This document shows, one piece after another, positions 1 through 10,559 of a stretch of 64,000 nucleotides of DNA. Below the pieces are notes generated by a model, which made no database searches, was not told the origin of the DNA, and saw only the letters and a program-made list of their open reading frames with translations. The stretch's first letter is position 1. Each line of letters starts with the position of its first letter. Source of the stretch: Silene conica (lineage: Eukaryota > Streptophyta > Magnoliopsida > Caryophyllales > Caryophyllaceae); assembly GCA_029255685.2 (NCBI GenBank), contig CM055311.2, positions 7,259,031 to 7,323,030 of the forward strand, written 5' to 3'. A program made the position numbers and the translations under genes.

Positions 1-481
1 ATTTGTTACATTTTTGTTCTTTAATTAGTTTAATTACTTATTTTTGCTCTTTATTTTGTATTTTTTTTGCTATTTTCTGCTGGATTATCATTATTTGAGT
101 GTTTATTGTTTGAGAGTGTTTTTGATTATTTTAGTACGTTATAATGTGATTTGTTTGTCGTTCTTTGGATGTGTGGTTTTATTTTCGAAGATTTGAGGCG
201 AAATAAGCAAGCATTGTCGTTCTTCGAAGTTTTTAACATGAACAACCTCCATTATCATCTTCTTCGTATGTTCTTCGTATTTTCGTATGTTATTTGTTAC
301 ATTTTTTTCTCTTAAATTAGTTTAATTACTTATTTTTGCTCTTTATTTTGTTTTTGTTTTGCTATTTTCTGCTGGATTATCATTAGTTGAGTGTTTATTG
401 TTATTTTTCATTGTTAGTGATACCTAGGGTTGTGATGAAAATATCTAGGTTTTGAGAGTGTTTTTGATTATTTTAGTACGT
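1..481. repeat. Direct duplication at the window edge
   Basis: A T-rich sequence starting TTTGTTACATTTTT at position 2 recurs from about 294, followed in both copies by the same TTTAATTACTTATTTTTGCT stretch and by GAGTGTTTTTGATTATTTTA (about 113 and 455). The spacing is about 290-340 bp, with small insertions between copies. No coding sequence is seen. It lies just outside the first block of TTTCACA repeats. Confidence 0.6.
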
Positions 482-1078
482 TTCAGAATACGAATCCAGT
501 TTCACAAGTTAAGCTTCTAGTTTCACAAGTTTAGCTTCTAGTTTCACAAGTTAAGCTTCTAGTTTCACAAGTTAAGAATTCAAAAAAACAGGCGATTTTT
601 TAACAGGTTTCACAATATAGCCAACTAGTTTCACAAAATAAGCATGTAGTTTCACTTCATAAGCTTCTAGTTTCACAAGTTAAGAACTCAAAAAATCAGG
701 ATATTTTATTAACAGGTTTCACAATATAGCCAACTAGTTTCACAATGTAAGCATGTAGTTTCACTCCATAAGCTTCTAGTTTCACAAGTTAAGAATTCAA
801 AAAAACAGGCTGATTTTTCAACAGGTTTCACAATATAGCCTTCTTGTTTCACAAAATAAGCATGTTGTTTCACTTCATAAGCTTCTAGTTTCACAATATA
901 ACTCTTAGATTCACATAATAAGTTTCTTTCAGTTTTAAGTTTATTTTCTATTATTTTCAGTTTAAAGTTTTTTTTCTGATTCTGTGCTTCTCAGTCATTA
1001 TTATGTGAAACTAGAAGCTTAGGTTGTGAAACTAAGCCTTTTATTATATGAAATGTAAAAGTCTGTTTTTCACAATGT
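482..1078. repeat. TTTCACA 21-bp repeat block 1
   Basis: Repeats of the form AGTTTCACAAGTTAAGCTTCT run in the plus orientation to about 900, then turn to the reverse complement (TGTGAAACTAGAAGCTTA). Each unit is about 21 bp, two turns of DNA. Variants alternate (AAGCTTCT, AAGCATGT, ATAGCCA). The block lies directly upstream of the first orphan gene. Short open frames here are only translated repeats. Confidence 0.85.
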
Positions 1079-1153
1079 ATGCTTTTTGATTTCTATTTTG
1101 TAATGCTTGTAGGTTACTTTTGTGGTTTTAAAGTTAATTACATTTGGTCAAAT

Positions 1154-1783
1154 ATGGAAAACTGGTGCAAGGGGTGGGTAGTGAATCTTCATGCAGAAGA
1201 TAAAGCAGAATATGTCCAGAATTACATAACAGAAAAAAAAGAGGCCATGGCATTCTCATTTACTCCCTTACGGACTGTTGAGCTCACAAACAACCGTTAT
1301 CAAGCCCAACTGGCTGTTTTTAATAATCAAGATGTAATGACTAACATCTTCAAACAACTTAAGTGTAACTTTGATAAGGCAAACATGGCATTGGTCTGTC
1401 GGAACTGGTGTCAGCTTTTCCTCCTACACCCTAGTGCACCTGTCATTCGAGTTGCGTATGGGATTTCTCTGCGTATCAACGATGTCAATGGTGTGAGAAT
1501 AGTTCGTAGGGGTTCTAGAATCATTTATAAAAGATGCAAGTGCTTTATGACAAATGATCCGGGATCTAAATTACTCCTACATTGTGCGCAAAGTGAAAAT
1601 CCTTACCAAAGTGAACACCTTAGAGATCTAACTGATGCTGAAATCGACCAAACACAAGAGTTGCTTGACATTTTAGATGTGCCATCTCCAGAACTTGACT
1701 TAGCAGTTGCTACTTCGACAAAGTTGATGACTCGGGCGAAATTATCTTGGTTTGATTTACCTTTCTTGGCATTCGATATGTAG
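1154..1783 (+). CDS. Orphan MULE-carried protein, copy 1
   Basis: Unrecognised protein of about 209 aa, starting at the Met of MENWCKGWVV. This start is chosen because it is where similarity to the second copy (2382-3008) becomes continuous; an in-frame ATG also exists at 1079. The two copies are about 70% identical by eye. The most conserved stretches are FSF.PLRTVE.TNNRYQAQL, KANMALVCRNW.QLFL.HPSAP and RIIYKRCKCFMTNDPG. The middle part (NIFKQLKCNFDKANMALVCRNW) weakly resembles an F-box, with the I-x-x-L spacing followed by LVCRNW, but this is not a firm call. Two cysteines in KRCKCF could bind metal. It sits between TTTCACA repeat blocks, inside the MULE. A DNA-binding or accessory role is only inference. 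An upstream exon cannot be excluded. Confidence 0.65.
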   Translation: MENWCKGWVVNLHAEDKAEYVQNYITEKKEAMAFSFTPLRTVELTNNRYQAQLAVFNNQDVMTNIFKQLKCNFDKANMALVCRNWCQLFLLHPSAPVIRVAYGISLRINDVNGVRIVRRGSRIIYKRCKCFMTNDPGSKLLLHCAQSENPYQSEHLRDLTDAEIDQTQELLDILDVPSPELDLAVATSTKLMTRAKLSWFDLPFLAFDM

Positions 1784-1959
1784 CATAGCTGCTCAAGTTT
1801 GTATTACCTTTTTGCATCTTAGTGGCTGGCCTAAATGTCTTTTTGTAGTGCTCTTCTGTAATTAGATGTATCAAGCCAGCCTTTTTTATGTAATTATCTA
1901 GCAATGTATGAATGATATTTTTAATTAATGAAGCTTCTTTTCGTTACTATCTTAAGTTT

Positions 1960-2345
1960 CTTTTTCTTATTCTGTGAAAAACTAGAACTTATGTTGTGAA
2001 ACTAGAAGCTTACCTTGTGAAACAAGAAGCTTAGTTTGTGAAACAGGAAGAACCTACTGTGAAAGTGTGAAACTGTGAACTTGTGAAACTAGATGCTTTA
2101 CTTGTGAAACAAAAATCTTAACTTGTGAAACTAGAAACCTATTCTGTGAAACCAGAAGTTTATTCTGTGAAACTAGATGCTTCTTTTTTGTTTCACAGTT
2201 TAATTTTCTTTATCTTCTTCTGTGATTCTCAGCTCTTACTCTGTGAAACTAGAATCTTTGTTTGTGAAACTAGAAGCTTAGCCTGTGAAACTAGAAGCTT
2301 AGCTTGTGAAACTAAGCTTATTATGTGAAATGTAATAGTCTGGGT
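1960..2345. repeat. TTTCACA 21-bp repeat block 2
   Basis: Mostly reverse-orientation units (CTTGTGAAACTAGAAGCTTA and variants) between the two orphan genes. Some copies change orientation near 2190. The block includes very regular 21-22 bp steps near 2240-2310. Confidence 0.85.
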
Positions 2346-2381
2346 TCACAATGTATGCTTGTAGGTTACCTCTGGTCAATT

Positions 2382-3008
2382 ATGGAAACATGGTGCAAGG
2401 GGTGGGTAGTGAATGTTCTTGCAGAGGATAAAGCATATTTTGTCCGGAATTATATAAGAGAAAAAAAAGAGGCTATGAAATTCTCATTTGCTCCCTTACG
2501 GACTGTTGAGGTCACTAATAATCGTTATCAAGCCCAACTGTCTGTCTTCAACAATCAAGAACTAATGAATAGCATCTTCGAACGACTTAAGTGTAACCAA
2601 AATAAGGCAAACATGGCGTTGGTCTGTCGGAATTGGTCTCAGCTTTTCCTCATACACCCTAGTGCACCTTTCATTGCAGTTGTGTATGGGATTTCTCTGC
2701 ATATTAATGATATCAATGGTGTGAGAATCATTCGTAGGGGTTATAGAATAATTTACAAAAGATGCAAGTGCTTTATGACTAATGATCCGGGAGCTAAATT
2801 ACTCCTACATTTTCACCAAGGCTACAATCTCTTGCAAAGAGGACACCTTAGAGATCTCACTGGTGCTGAAAACCCAAAAGTGAAAGAGTTGATTTCCAAT
2901 TTACGTGTGCCATCTCCAAAACATGACATATCACTTGATACTGCAACACGCTTGCTGACTCGGAGAACTTTATCATATTTAGATTTACCTGTGTTGCTCG
3001 ATATGTAG
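2382..3008 (+). CDS. Orphan MULE-carried protein, copy 2
   Basis: Second copy of the unknown protein, about 208 aa, starting METWCKGWVV and ending DLPVLLDM. Compared with copy 1 it keeps the NNRYQAQL, ALVCRNW and KRCKCFMTNDPG blocks but differs most in the C-terminal quarter. The copy has no stop or frame break, so both copies appear to have been kept open after duplication. Upstream sequence shared with copy 1 begins at about 2345 (ATGTATGCTTGTAGGTTAC). No signal peptide or membrane segment is seen. Function is not recognised; the F-box-like centre is noted only as a weak resemblance. Confidence 0.65.
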   Translation: METWCKGWVVNVLAEDKAYFVRNYIREKKEAMKFSFAPLRTVEVTNNRYQAQLSVFNNQELMNSIFERLKCNQNKANMALVCRNWSQLFLIHPSAPFIAVVYGISLHINDINGVRIIRRGYRIIYKRCKCFMTNDPGAKLLLHFHQGYNLLQRGHLRDLTGAENPKVKELISNLRVPSPKHDISLDTATRLLTRRTLSYLDLPVLLDM

Positions 3009-3185
3009 CGCAGCTCCTCAACTTTTGTATCACTTTTTGCCGTGATAGTGGCTGTTCTAAATGTGCTCGGTTTTAGTGTTTTTGTAGTGCTCTCTTGTAA
3101 TTACGTCTATCAAGGCAGCCTTTTTTGTGTAATTACCTAGCTATGTATGAATGATATTTTTAATGAATCAAGTTTATTTTCCTTA

Positions 3186-3730
3186 TTATCTAGCTGTGTG
3201 AATCAAGTTTATTTTCCCTATTCTGTGAATGTTAGCTCTTATTCTGTGAAACTAGAAGCTTATTTTGTGAAACTAAGCTCTTATTCTGTGAATCTAAGAG
3301 TTTGGGTTTCACATTGTAAGCTTCTTTGTTTCACAGTTTAATAATTTTCTTTTTATTTGTTCTGTGAATGTTAGCCTTTCTTCTGTGAAAGTAGAAGCTT
3401 ATATTGTGAAACTAAGCTCTTATTCTGTGAATCTAAGAGTTTGGGTTTCACATTGTAAGCTTCTATGTTTCACAGTTTAATAATTTTCTTTTCTGTGAAA
3501 CTAGTAACTTATTTTGTGAAACTAGATCCTTCTTCTGTGAAACTTATTTTCTTAATTCGTTTGTATTTACTTTTTACCTGAGATTCACAGATTAAGCTTC
3601 TAGTTTCACAATGTAAGCTTCTTGTTTCACAGAAAAAGTTAGTATTTTCCTTTTTCTGTGAAACTAGAAGCTTATTTTGTGAAACTAGATCCTTCTTCTG
3701 TGAAACTTATTTTCGAAATTCGTACCATTT
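3186..3730. repeat. TTTCACA repeat block 3
   Basis: Dense mixed-orientation units (TTCTGTGAAACTAGAAGCTTA and its complement) fill the space between orphan gene 2 and the Ulp1 gene. A block of about 160 bp (ATTCTGTGAATCTAAGAG through TTTCACAGTTTAATAATTTT) is itself duplicated, at about 3280 and 3425. The last units run to within a few bases of the Ulp1 start codon, so they probably lie in its promoter or 5' UTR. Confidence 0.82.
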
Positions 3731-6700
3731 ATGCATAACAGGAAGCAAGCTAATATGAAGCGATCGGAACATCCACCTTCTACTAGTGGAACAGTTGAAC
3801 CTGCTGCAAAAAAGAAACGAAACTATAAACAGCGATTGCCGTCATTGAGGACCCGGATGTCTCCCGCTGGGCTTTACAACTTTATTCATAATGAGGATAG
3901 TCCACCCTCAGAACAGCAGATTCAAGCTATCAAAGAAATGGGGTTTGGGGGTCTTTTACTTCTTAAAACGGATGTTCTTCCCGGAAACATAGCATATTGG
4001 CTAGTTGCAAATTACGACCCAATAAAAGGATGTTTGTTGGGTGGGAAGCTTCCGATTTTAGAGGAGGATATTCATCTATCTCTAGGATTGCCAATGGGTC
4101 CTAATGTTGTTGTTGAAGCAATAAATGGAGATAAGGACCCCTCTTATTTATCTGCTTTGAAGCAGTTCACTAAACAATATGGTGTTGCTTCCATTGACAT
4201 CAAACTTGTTCTGCAAAAGTTGATTACACAAAGAGATGGAGGAGAGGATTTCAAACGCAACTTCATCGTTTATATTTTCTCTTCTCTTTTAGGCGGTGTC
4301 ATTGGGAACAAGGTCAGCTTGAAAGTGCTGAAAAGTTTGGTGAATACTGAGTTGATCTCCAGTTTCAACTGGTGCAACTTTATAAAAAAGAAATTGGCTG
4401 GCCAAGTTCAGTCTTGGCAAAAGGAAGAGTTTGTGGAAAAAAAGGCGAAAGAGAATTGGTTTGGGGGACCGATTATTGCGCTGCTCTTCATTTATTTAGA
4501 CCGTTGTGTCTTTAAATCGCGCATTGTGAGTCGTCAATATCCTACGTTATCGACTTGGACAAAAGAGGCTATATACAAGAGAATTAATGATGAATTGGAT
4601 GGCCCAACTAGAACTTTCGGCAGGGGTTCTGTTGAGCCTCCAATTGTGAGACGTGAGCAGCACGGACCTTTCCTTGCTATTGATTTTGCAACAGACAAGC
4701 AAGCACAAAAATCAAAATCAGCTGTTCAGGAACTTGTTGTTCGGCAACCTGAACAAGAAGAATCTGGGAAACCTGAACAAGAAGATTCTGGGAAATCTGA
4801 ACCACCCAAAGATGAAGGAGAAACTGGAAAGCCTGGCATTTCTGAAGAGAACAGTGATGTGAAGCTTGTTACTGATCTTGCAAATTCAGCAAAAGTCATG
4901 GCTATTTCTTTCATGAACTACAAATGTCTTGTCACTCAAGCTTCCTTAAAATTACCTTCATCAGCAACAGTTTCTAAACTAGTTGCAGCTGTTGATGGTA
5001 TTGCAGATGGATTTAAGCTGTCTCAACAAGATAAAAATGAGCAGAATGAGGAGAATGTTGAGACAGCAAATAATGAGGAGAATGTTGAGAAAGCACATAA
5101 TGATAGTGGGGAGGTTGATGATAATGAGAAGGCCATTGTGCATGGTACTGGTGAGAATGTTGATGAGGATGCGGGTAAATTTTATGGGTGGTCTGAAGCT
5201 GAACTGTTGGCGGCATTGGACATAATGGATGAGTCCTTTCAGCCAATACAGCCACATCGTTCACCAGCAAAACCAGAAATGCCAAGCTTTAGGCTCTTTC
5301 CAGATGATGACCACTTTTTATCTCCACCCTCTCCACCTGAACGTGAACCTGAGCTTGAATCTGAATGTGAACCTGAACCTAAACCTGAGCCTGAACGTGA
5401 ACCTGAAGATGAATCTCAACTTGATGATTCAACACGTTGTGATGAAGCCGAACTTGATGATGAAGGACCTGGAGGACCTGGAGGACCTTGTGTTCATGCT
5501 GAAGGACCTGGAGGACCTTCTATGTCCACACCAGTGGTAGAGGATCTTCCTGTGGTAGGGAGTACTGATAAAGAGGTCATTGACGTAGGAGATACTCCTC
5601 CGAATGTTTACAAGCGTCGATCCAAAGGTGAATGTCATTCACCTGTCAATCCAAAGGTGAAGAGGGCCATAGTTCCATCAGAGGTCTATCGATCTCCGTA
5701 TTTGCAAAGAAACATGAATGTTATTAAGGGTTTTACTCAAGCGGAGAAGCCTGTATTGGATTTCATCTTTTTGGATTCATGTGAAAGGTATTGACTTATT
5801 TTATTTTCAGCCTGTTTTATTAACATGTTTCACATTATAGCCTTCCAGTTTCACTTAAGAAGCTCCTAGTTTCACAGAATAAGCTTCTTGTTTCACCACT
5901 TATTCTGTGAAACTAATCCCTTGTTCAGTGAAACTAAAAGCTTATGTTGTGAAACTAAGTTCTTATTCTGTGAAATTTAAAAGTTTGGGTTTCACAATGT
6001 AAACTTCTTGTTTCATAGAATAAGCTTGTGGTTTCACAGGATAAGTTTCTAGTTTCACATGTTAAACATCTAGTTTCACAGTTTCACAGATTCACAGTAT
6101 GTCCTTCCAGTTTCATAGAATAAGCTGCTAGTTTCACAAAGTAAGCTTCTAGTTTCACAGTTTCACAGTTTCAGAATATTTGCTTACAGTTTCTTATCTT
6201 AAGCATCTAGTTTCACAAGTTAAGCTTCTAGTTTCACAGAATAAGCTTCTAGTTTCACAAGTTAAGCATCTAGTTTCACAGTTTCACAGTTTCACAATAT
6301 TTGCTTCCAGTTTCACAAGTTAAGCTTCTAGTTTCACAAGTTAAGCATCTAGTTTCACAGTTTCACAGTTTCACAATATTTGCTTACAGTTTCACATCTT
6401 AAGCATCTAGTTTCACAAGTTAAGCTTCTAGTTTCACAAGTTAAGCATCTAGTTTCACAAGTTAAGCATCTAGTTTCACAGTTTCACAATATTTGCTACA
6501 AGTTTCACAAGTTAAGCATCTAGTTTCACAAATTAAGCTTCTAGTTTCACAGTTTCACAGTTTCACAGTTTCACAGTATTTGCTTACAGTTTCACAAAGT
6601 AAGCTTCTTGTTTCACAAGTTAAGCATCTAGTTTCACAGTTTCACAGTTTCAGAATATGTGCTTCCTGTTTCACAGAATAAGCATGCAGTTTCACAAATT

Positions 6701-9419
6701 AAGCTTTTTAGTTTCACAGTTTGGTCAAACTTAATAAACATTAAAATACTCTTCTTTTTTAATTTTGATCGTATATTTAATACCATTTGAGGGTGTGACC
6801 TGTGCTTTTAATGATTGTTTCCAGTGACATTCTTTTCAAAAGTCAAACTCAGAAATTGACAAGGAAGCAATTGACGAGTTTGTCTGAAAGTGATAAACTA
6901 TCTTCTGCTGTGATAGATGTTTGGTGTGAGTTTCTAAACAGTAGCGAGAGCTTGAGATCACGAGATTCTGCTTGTCGTTTATTTGTGCCACACTCCACAC
7001 ACAGTGTTAGTCTCTCTACCTCTTTTCTATAATCCCATTTTACATGGTGTGCACTTATAATCATTACTCACACATGATTCGATTTTTGTTCCAGTGTCTC
7101 GACAATGTTGATGTTGCTGCTACCCAATTAGTAAGTTTTTTTTATATTTGGTCTTATTATATTCAAGCTTTAAGGTGGACTTGTCTTTTTTATTCAATGC
7201 ATTTTTATCTATTGTATTTCAGATTTTGACTCCGATCATCTGTCCCGAATGCCCACCATTCTTGTTTTGTTTTGATCTGAGACCGGAGTCTTGCAAATGC
7301 CAAGTCATCCATGCTATGAAAGACACACCTGTTGATTATACTTCTTTTCTAAAACATACGGTACATCTATTTTACCTATTTTTGGACTCGTTCTTAATCC
7401 ATTACCTTATTAATTGCTGTTTGTAATTACTCTTTTGTTCATACAGCAACACAGGCTCATCAACCTTCTTCAATCAAAGTTGCCAGCAGTGACAAGTATT
7501 GTTTCAATGACGATTCCAGAAGTGTTTATCCCAAAATCAAATCTGAAATCCAAAACCGTTGATAATGGCCTCTATCTGCTGAACATAATGGAGAATTACA
7601 AAGGGAGCAAAGATAATTCTGTAATAACCATAAATACTGTAAGATTGCTTTTCTATACAACCTAATTAATTTAATTTCTATACAATTGCCACAACTTTAT
7701 TTCCTAGTTTTTCTGAAACCCATTTTGTTTGCATCAATAGGAAATTCAGCGCAAGCGTTTTGCATTGCGGGTGTGCTATCATATTGTTACATGTTCTGTT
7801 AATCTGTCCAAAGAAATAGTGACAAAAGATGCACTAGATTCGAGCTTCTCTATGACACCACCTTTTACTGAGAAGGAATTGGAAGCTTGTGTTGGGAGAA
7901 GAGCACGCATAAACAAATTGTAATGTCATATTTTTTCTGTGATTTCTTGAATTATGTTTTGTTTAAATTGTGTGAGATATATTGACTAATTGCATTTTTT
8001 GTTCAATAATTAAGTGAGGTTCTGTTGTCCACTCCGTGGATGGATGTCACTAGAGACGCTTTTCAGACCCTTACATCGCGTGGCTTTATAATGGATCAGG
8101 TAAGTATTATATTCCCATTCCTTACCATGTTTTTTTTTTTTACATGGTTCCTTATTTGGTGAATCTCAGACCTTATTCTGTGAATCTTTATTTTGTGCAC
8201 GTTTTATTTGTAGATCATTGATATTGTTGGGATTAAGCGCACAGTTGGTAAACCAAATGTGATTTACTTGCCAACGACAGTATATGTGAGCTTCAAATCC
8301 TTCAGATGTTGATATTCAGGTGTTTTTCATTATGAAAGTTGCTCATCCAGAGACTAAAATTGCCTTTTTGTGTCATTCAGGGTCTTAATGCAGATACTAA
8401 CCCAGAGATTTGGGGTCAATATATACAGCCCTCATACACTCCAGCAGATGGTAGCCAGATTGATTTGGTCAGATCCTTCAGTTCTGCTTTTCATTTTGTT
8501 ATTTATTTACTGTCATTCATGTGTGTTTTTTGATTTATTATTCTTGTACATTTACTATCTCAGGTTTTTATCCCTTTGCATTGCAATGAATCGAAGCATT
8601 GGTGGGCTTGTGTTTGCGACATAAAGAAGCAAAAAAATTACATCCTTGACTCATGCATGAATCTAAAAGTGGATAAAGAAAACAATAAGGCCATGAACAT
8701 TGTATGATTTTGTTTTTTCCAAAATATTGTAGAATTTTTGTTTTAGTATACCCCAAAATATATTTTTTGATCTTTTATTGTCATTTTTCTTCTCAGGTGT
8801 ACAATGTTGCATCTATTTTGGGAGAGTCCTACAAATCTTTGAAGAACATGCACATGCATGATTATGTCAATCTCGAAGTCACTCAACAAAAAACAGGGTG
8901 CGTAGTTTGACTTGTTTTGTTAAACTTAGTCTGTGATCATTTGTTCAGTGAATCTCAGACCCTGTTCAGTGAATCTCAGACCTTATTATGTGAAAATTTG
9001 TTACAAACATAAGTGCTTATATGTTTTTTTGTCCAGTTTTGATTGTGGAGTCTTTCTGCTAAAGTGGTTGAGTGCATTGGAAGATCAGAGTAAATGGACG
9101 AACAGTGACTATTTTGAGGTGAGTTCATTACTATATGAAAATAAAGCCGTGCATTCCACGAATATTAGCATGAATACACTAATTTAATATACGTCACTCT
9201 ATGCAGGGTTTACCAGATTATCGAAAGTCGATCATGGTGGAACTTCTTATGTGGAATGAGAATACTGTCAGGTATTACTTTGTGAATCTACACATGAAAG
9301 TTTTTAAATTCTTAATTCTTTGGCTGAATGTATTGTAATATGTATATTTGTACTTGTTTTGGTTTTATAGGTCTTCCCTTGTTAAACCGAAAAAGCAAAA
9401 AGGCAAAAAATTAAGCTAA
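3731..9419 (+). CDS. Transposon-encoded Ulp1/C48 cysteine protease, 14 exons
   Basis: Exons read by eye: 3731-5787, 6825-7005, 7095-7130, 7223-7360, 7447-7638, 7741-7919, 8015-8099, 8214-8285, 8381-8467, 8564-8701, 8797-8897, 9037-9118, 9207-9271, 9371-9419. All introns are GT-AG and the frame closes to 1153 aa. Exon 1 carries a basic start (KKKRNYKQR), a region resembling the N-terminal domain of plant transposon Ulp1 proteins (GFGGLLLL, LSLGLPMGP; about residues 70-135), then an acidic Glu/Pro tract and GPGGPGGP repeats. The C48 core is complete: His in ESKHWW (about 1021), Asp in YILDS (about 1038), Gln and Cys in QQKTGFDCGVF (about 1086 and 1092). The C-terminus is basic (KPKKQKGKK). The family cleaves SUMO or related tags; nuclear action is likely from the basic ends. 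Intron 1 is packed with TTTCACA repeats. The alternative start MKRSEHPP is 8 codons downstream. Confidence 0.85.
5815..6722. repeat. TTTCACA repeat block 4 inside intron 1 of the Ulp1 gene
   Basis: The densest block, almost entirely plus-oriented: AGTTTCACAAGTTAAGCATCT and AGTTTCACAGAATAAGCTTCT units, with clusters of directly adjacent TTTCACAG heptamer steps. A higher-order unit ending TTTCACAGTTTCACAATATT recurs every 60-120 bp. The array fills most of intron 5788-6824. Confidence 0.9.
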
Positions 9420-9720
9420 AGCATGTCAATTGTATCTTGAAGTTTCCTCAACAATAAACAAGGTGTGTAGTTTTGTTAAACTTAGTCAGTCATCATTCAT
9501 CAAAACTGCTTCTAGTTTCACAAGTTAAGATTCTAGTTTCACAATTTATGAGCTTAGGTTTCACAATATAAGAAAACTTATTCTGTGAATGTCAGGTCTT
9601 CTTCTGTGAATCTAGAATCTTAACTTGTGAAACTAAACCCTTAATCTGTGAATCTTTAGTTTTGATGGATTTTATGGAGTTATATTGCTTCTCATTGCTT
9701 GATTTTAACTCCACTTGTAG
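9420..9720. repeat. Gap with scattered TTTCACA repeats
   Basis: About 300 bp downstream of the Ulp1 stop. It holds about eight units in both orientations (about 9505-9655) and no coding sequence. It ends in a splice acceptor-like CCACTTGTAG directly before the kinase exon fragment. Confidence 0.6.
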
Positions 9721-9812
9721 ATGATGAAAACGATGTAAACGAGATGGTCGAGTCATTGCAACTGGACTTCGACATTGTTAAGGCCGCAACAAATAAATTT
9801 TCGGACAAGGTG
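9721..9812 (+). pseudogene. Captured exon fragment of a cysteine-rich receptor-like kinase (CRK)
   Basis: Reading from the AG at 9719-9720, the frame gives DDENDVNEMVESLQLDFDIV followed by KAATNKFSDK. This matches the conserved juxtamembrane segment of plant CRK/DUF26 kinases (typically ESLQFDF.TI.AAT.NFS). The exon start, including its acceptor, is kept. The match ends at FSDK and the kinase domain proper (NKLG, GGFG loop) is absent; the frame then runs to a stop about 40 bases on. This is the pattern of a Pack-MULE-style capture. It could be transcribed as part of an element transcript but has no complete domain. Confidence 0.65.
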
Positions 9813-10280
9813 AAAAGGAATTACAGTCAGAAGAAACTTGTTGCTGTAAATTGACATTGTAAATTTTTGAAGTTGTAATATAGCCATCTAGTTTCACAAA
9901 ATAAGCATATAGCCATCTAGTTTCACAAAATATATTTCTTGCAGTTGTCTACCGCCCCGAAGGGAAAAATTGCTTGAAAGAAAACCGAGGAAGCGAGCAC
10001 GTAAGTGATCTCGTGATCTTCGCTTTGTCCTGTCATCTTCTATAGTTTTTTACGCGTTGCAAGCTTCACACTTGAATCCTTTTTTTAAAATATATTTTTT
10101 CATTCGTCTAAATCGGGTGCGTTCGGGTTTGGTCAGTTGTTTACTTCTTCAGAAAGAGTGTAGATAAACAACTACCTCAAAATTAAATGCTCCAACCTAT
10201 CACCTAACCACTTTGCTTAGGAACCCTATTTATTGCATCCTTTATTAAAAGTTGTTGGCGTAGTAAGCAACCTGACCCCA
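9813..10280. other. Unique non-coding sequence in the element
   Basis: Two further TTTCACA units occur at about 9890-9930. A short CCGCCCCGAAGGG segment follows, ending in a donor-like CACGTAAGTG (about 10000). No open frame or known element is seen. Much of 10020-10280 is free of TTTCACA repeats, unlike its neighbours, so it may be captured host DNA. Confidence 0.4.
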
Positions 10281-10287
10281 AATTTCA

Positions 10288-10296
10288 CTATATAAG
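10288..10296 (+). promoter_or_regulatory. TATA box upstream of the hairpin
   Basis: CTATATAAG in the context TTTCACTATATAAGAGAAGG, a strong plant pol II TATA. A start site would be expected about 30 bp downstream, near 10320, leaving about 80 nt before the hairpin at 10401. That is the usual layout of a plant MIR gene. No coding start explains this promoter otherwise. Confidence 0.5.
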
Positions 10297-10400
10297 AGAA
10301 GGGAAGTTGATATCATCAAACACCCTATTCCAATATACAACCATTTATTTACACTACAAATACATATTGGTCAGTTGTTTCAGAGTTTTTTTCTTATCAT

Positions 10401-10509
10401 CAAACTCCTTGGCCATGACCATCCACGGTGATTGATCATTGCCGTCTCTTGTCGCTATCTTGAGATGGTAGCGGCCAATCACTTGGGATGGTCATAGCTG
10501 GGGAGTTTG
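10401..10509 (+). ncRNA. Candidate miRNA-type hairpin
   Basis: Two 48-nt arms (10401-10448 and 10462-10509) fold with a 13-nt loop. Comparing arm 1 with the reverse complement of arm 2, about 35 positions are Watson-Crick pairs, about 8 are G-U wobbles and about 5 are true mismatches, with no bulge. Arm 1 begins CAAACTCCTTGGCCATGACC and arm 2 ends TAGCTGGGGAGTTTG. I do not recognise a known miRNA family in either arm. The single stem, tiny loop, low bulging and upstream TATA box fit a plant MIR precursor. A small MITE is the main alternative, but no flanking target duplication is visible. It lies inside the MULE, between the captured CRK exon and the transposase gene. Confidence 0.5.
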
Positions 10510-10559
10510 GTCATGCACGTAATGGTAATTTATGACAACAGGTATTTATGACAGATATT

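Larger units (their letters stand above)
1079..3185 (+). repeat. Tandem gene duplication (two units of about 0.85-0.9 kb)
   Basis: The unit includes the 5' flank, the coding region and the 3' flank. After each stop codon a matching 3' segment follows, containing TTTTTGTAGTGCTCT, a CAGCCTTTTTT tract and the block TGTATGAATGATATTTTTAAT at about 1903 and 3143. The two units are separated by a repeat block. The duplication therefore copied a whole gene with its 3' region, not just an exon. Confidence 0.75.

Noticed and set aside
709-894. Short open frame with CET/VKQ repeats
   Set aside because: Translated 21-bp repeat; the unit is seven codons long so frames stay open by chance.
4726-5638. Several overlapping open frames opposite or shifted to Ulp1 exon 1
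   Set aside because: Shadows of the acidic, low-complexity part of the protease; no independent features.
482-6722. CRISPR-like array
   Set aside because: Repeats are direct and short but the spacers are themselves repeats, orientation flips, and the genome is eukaryotic.
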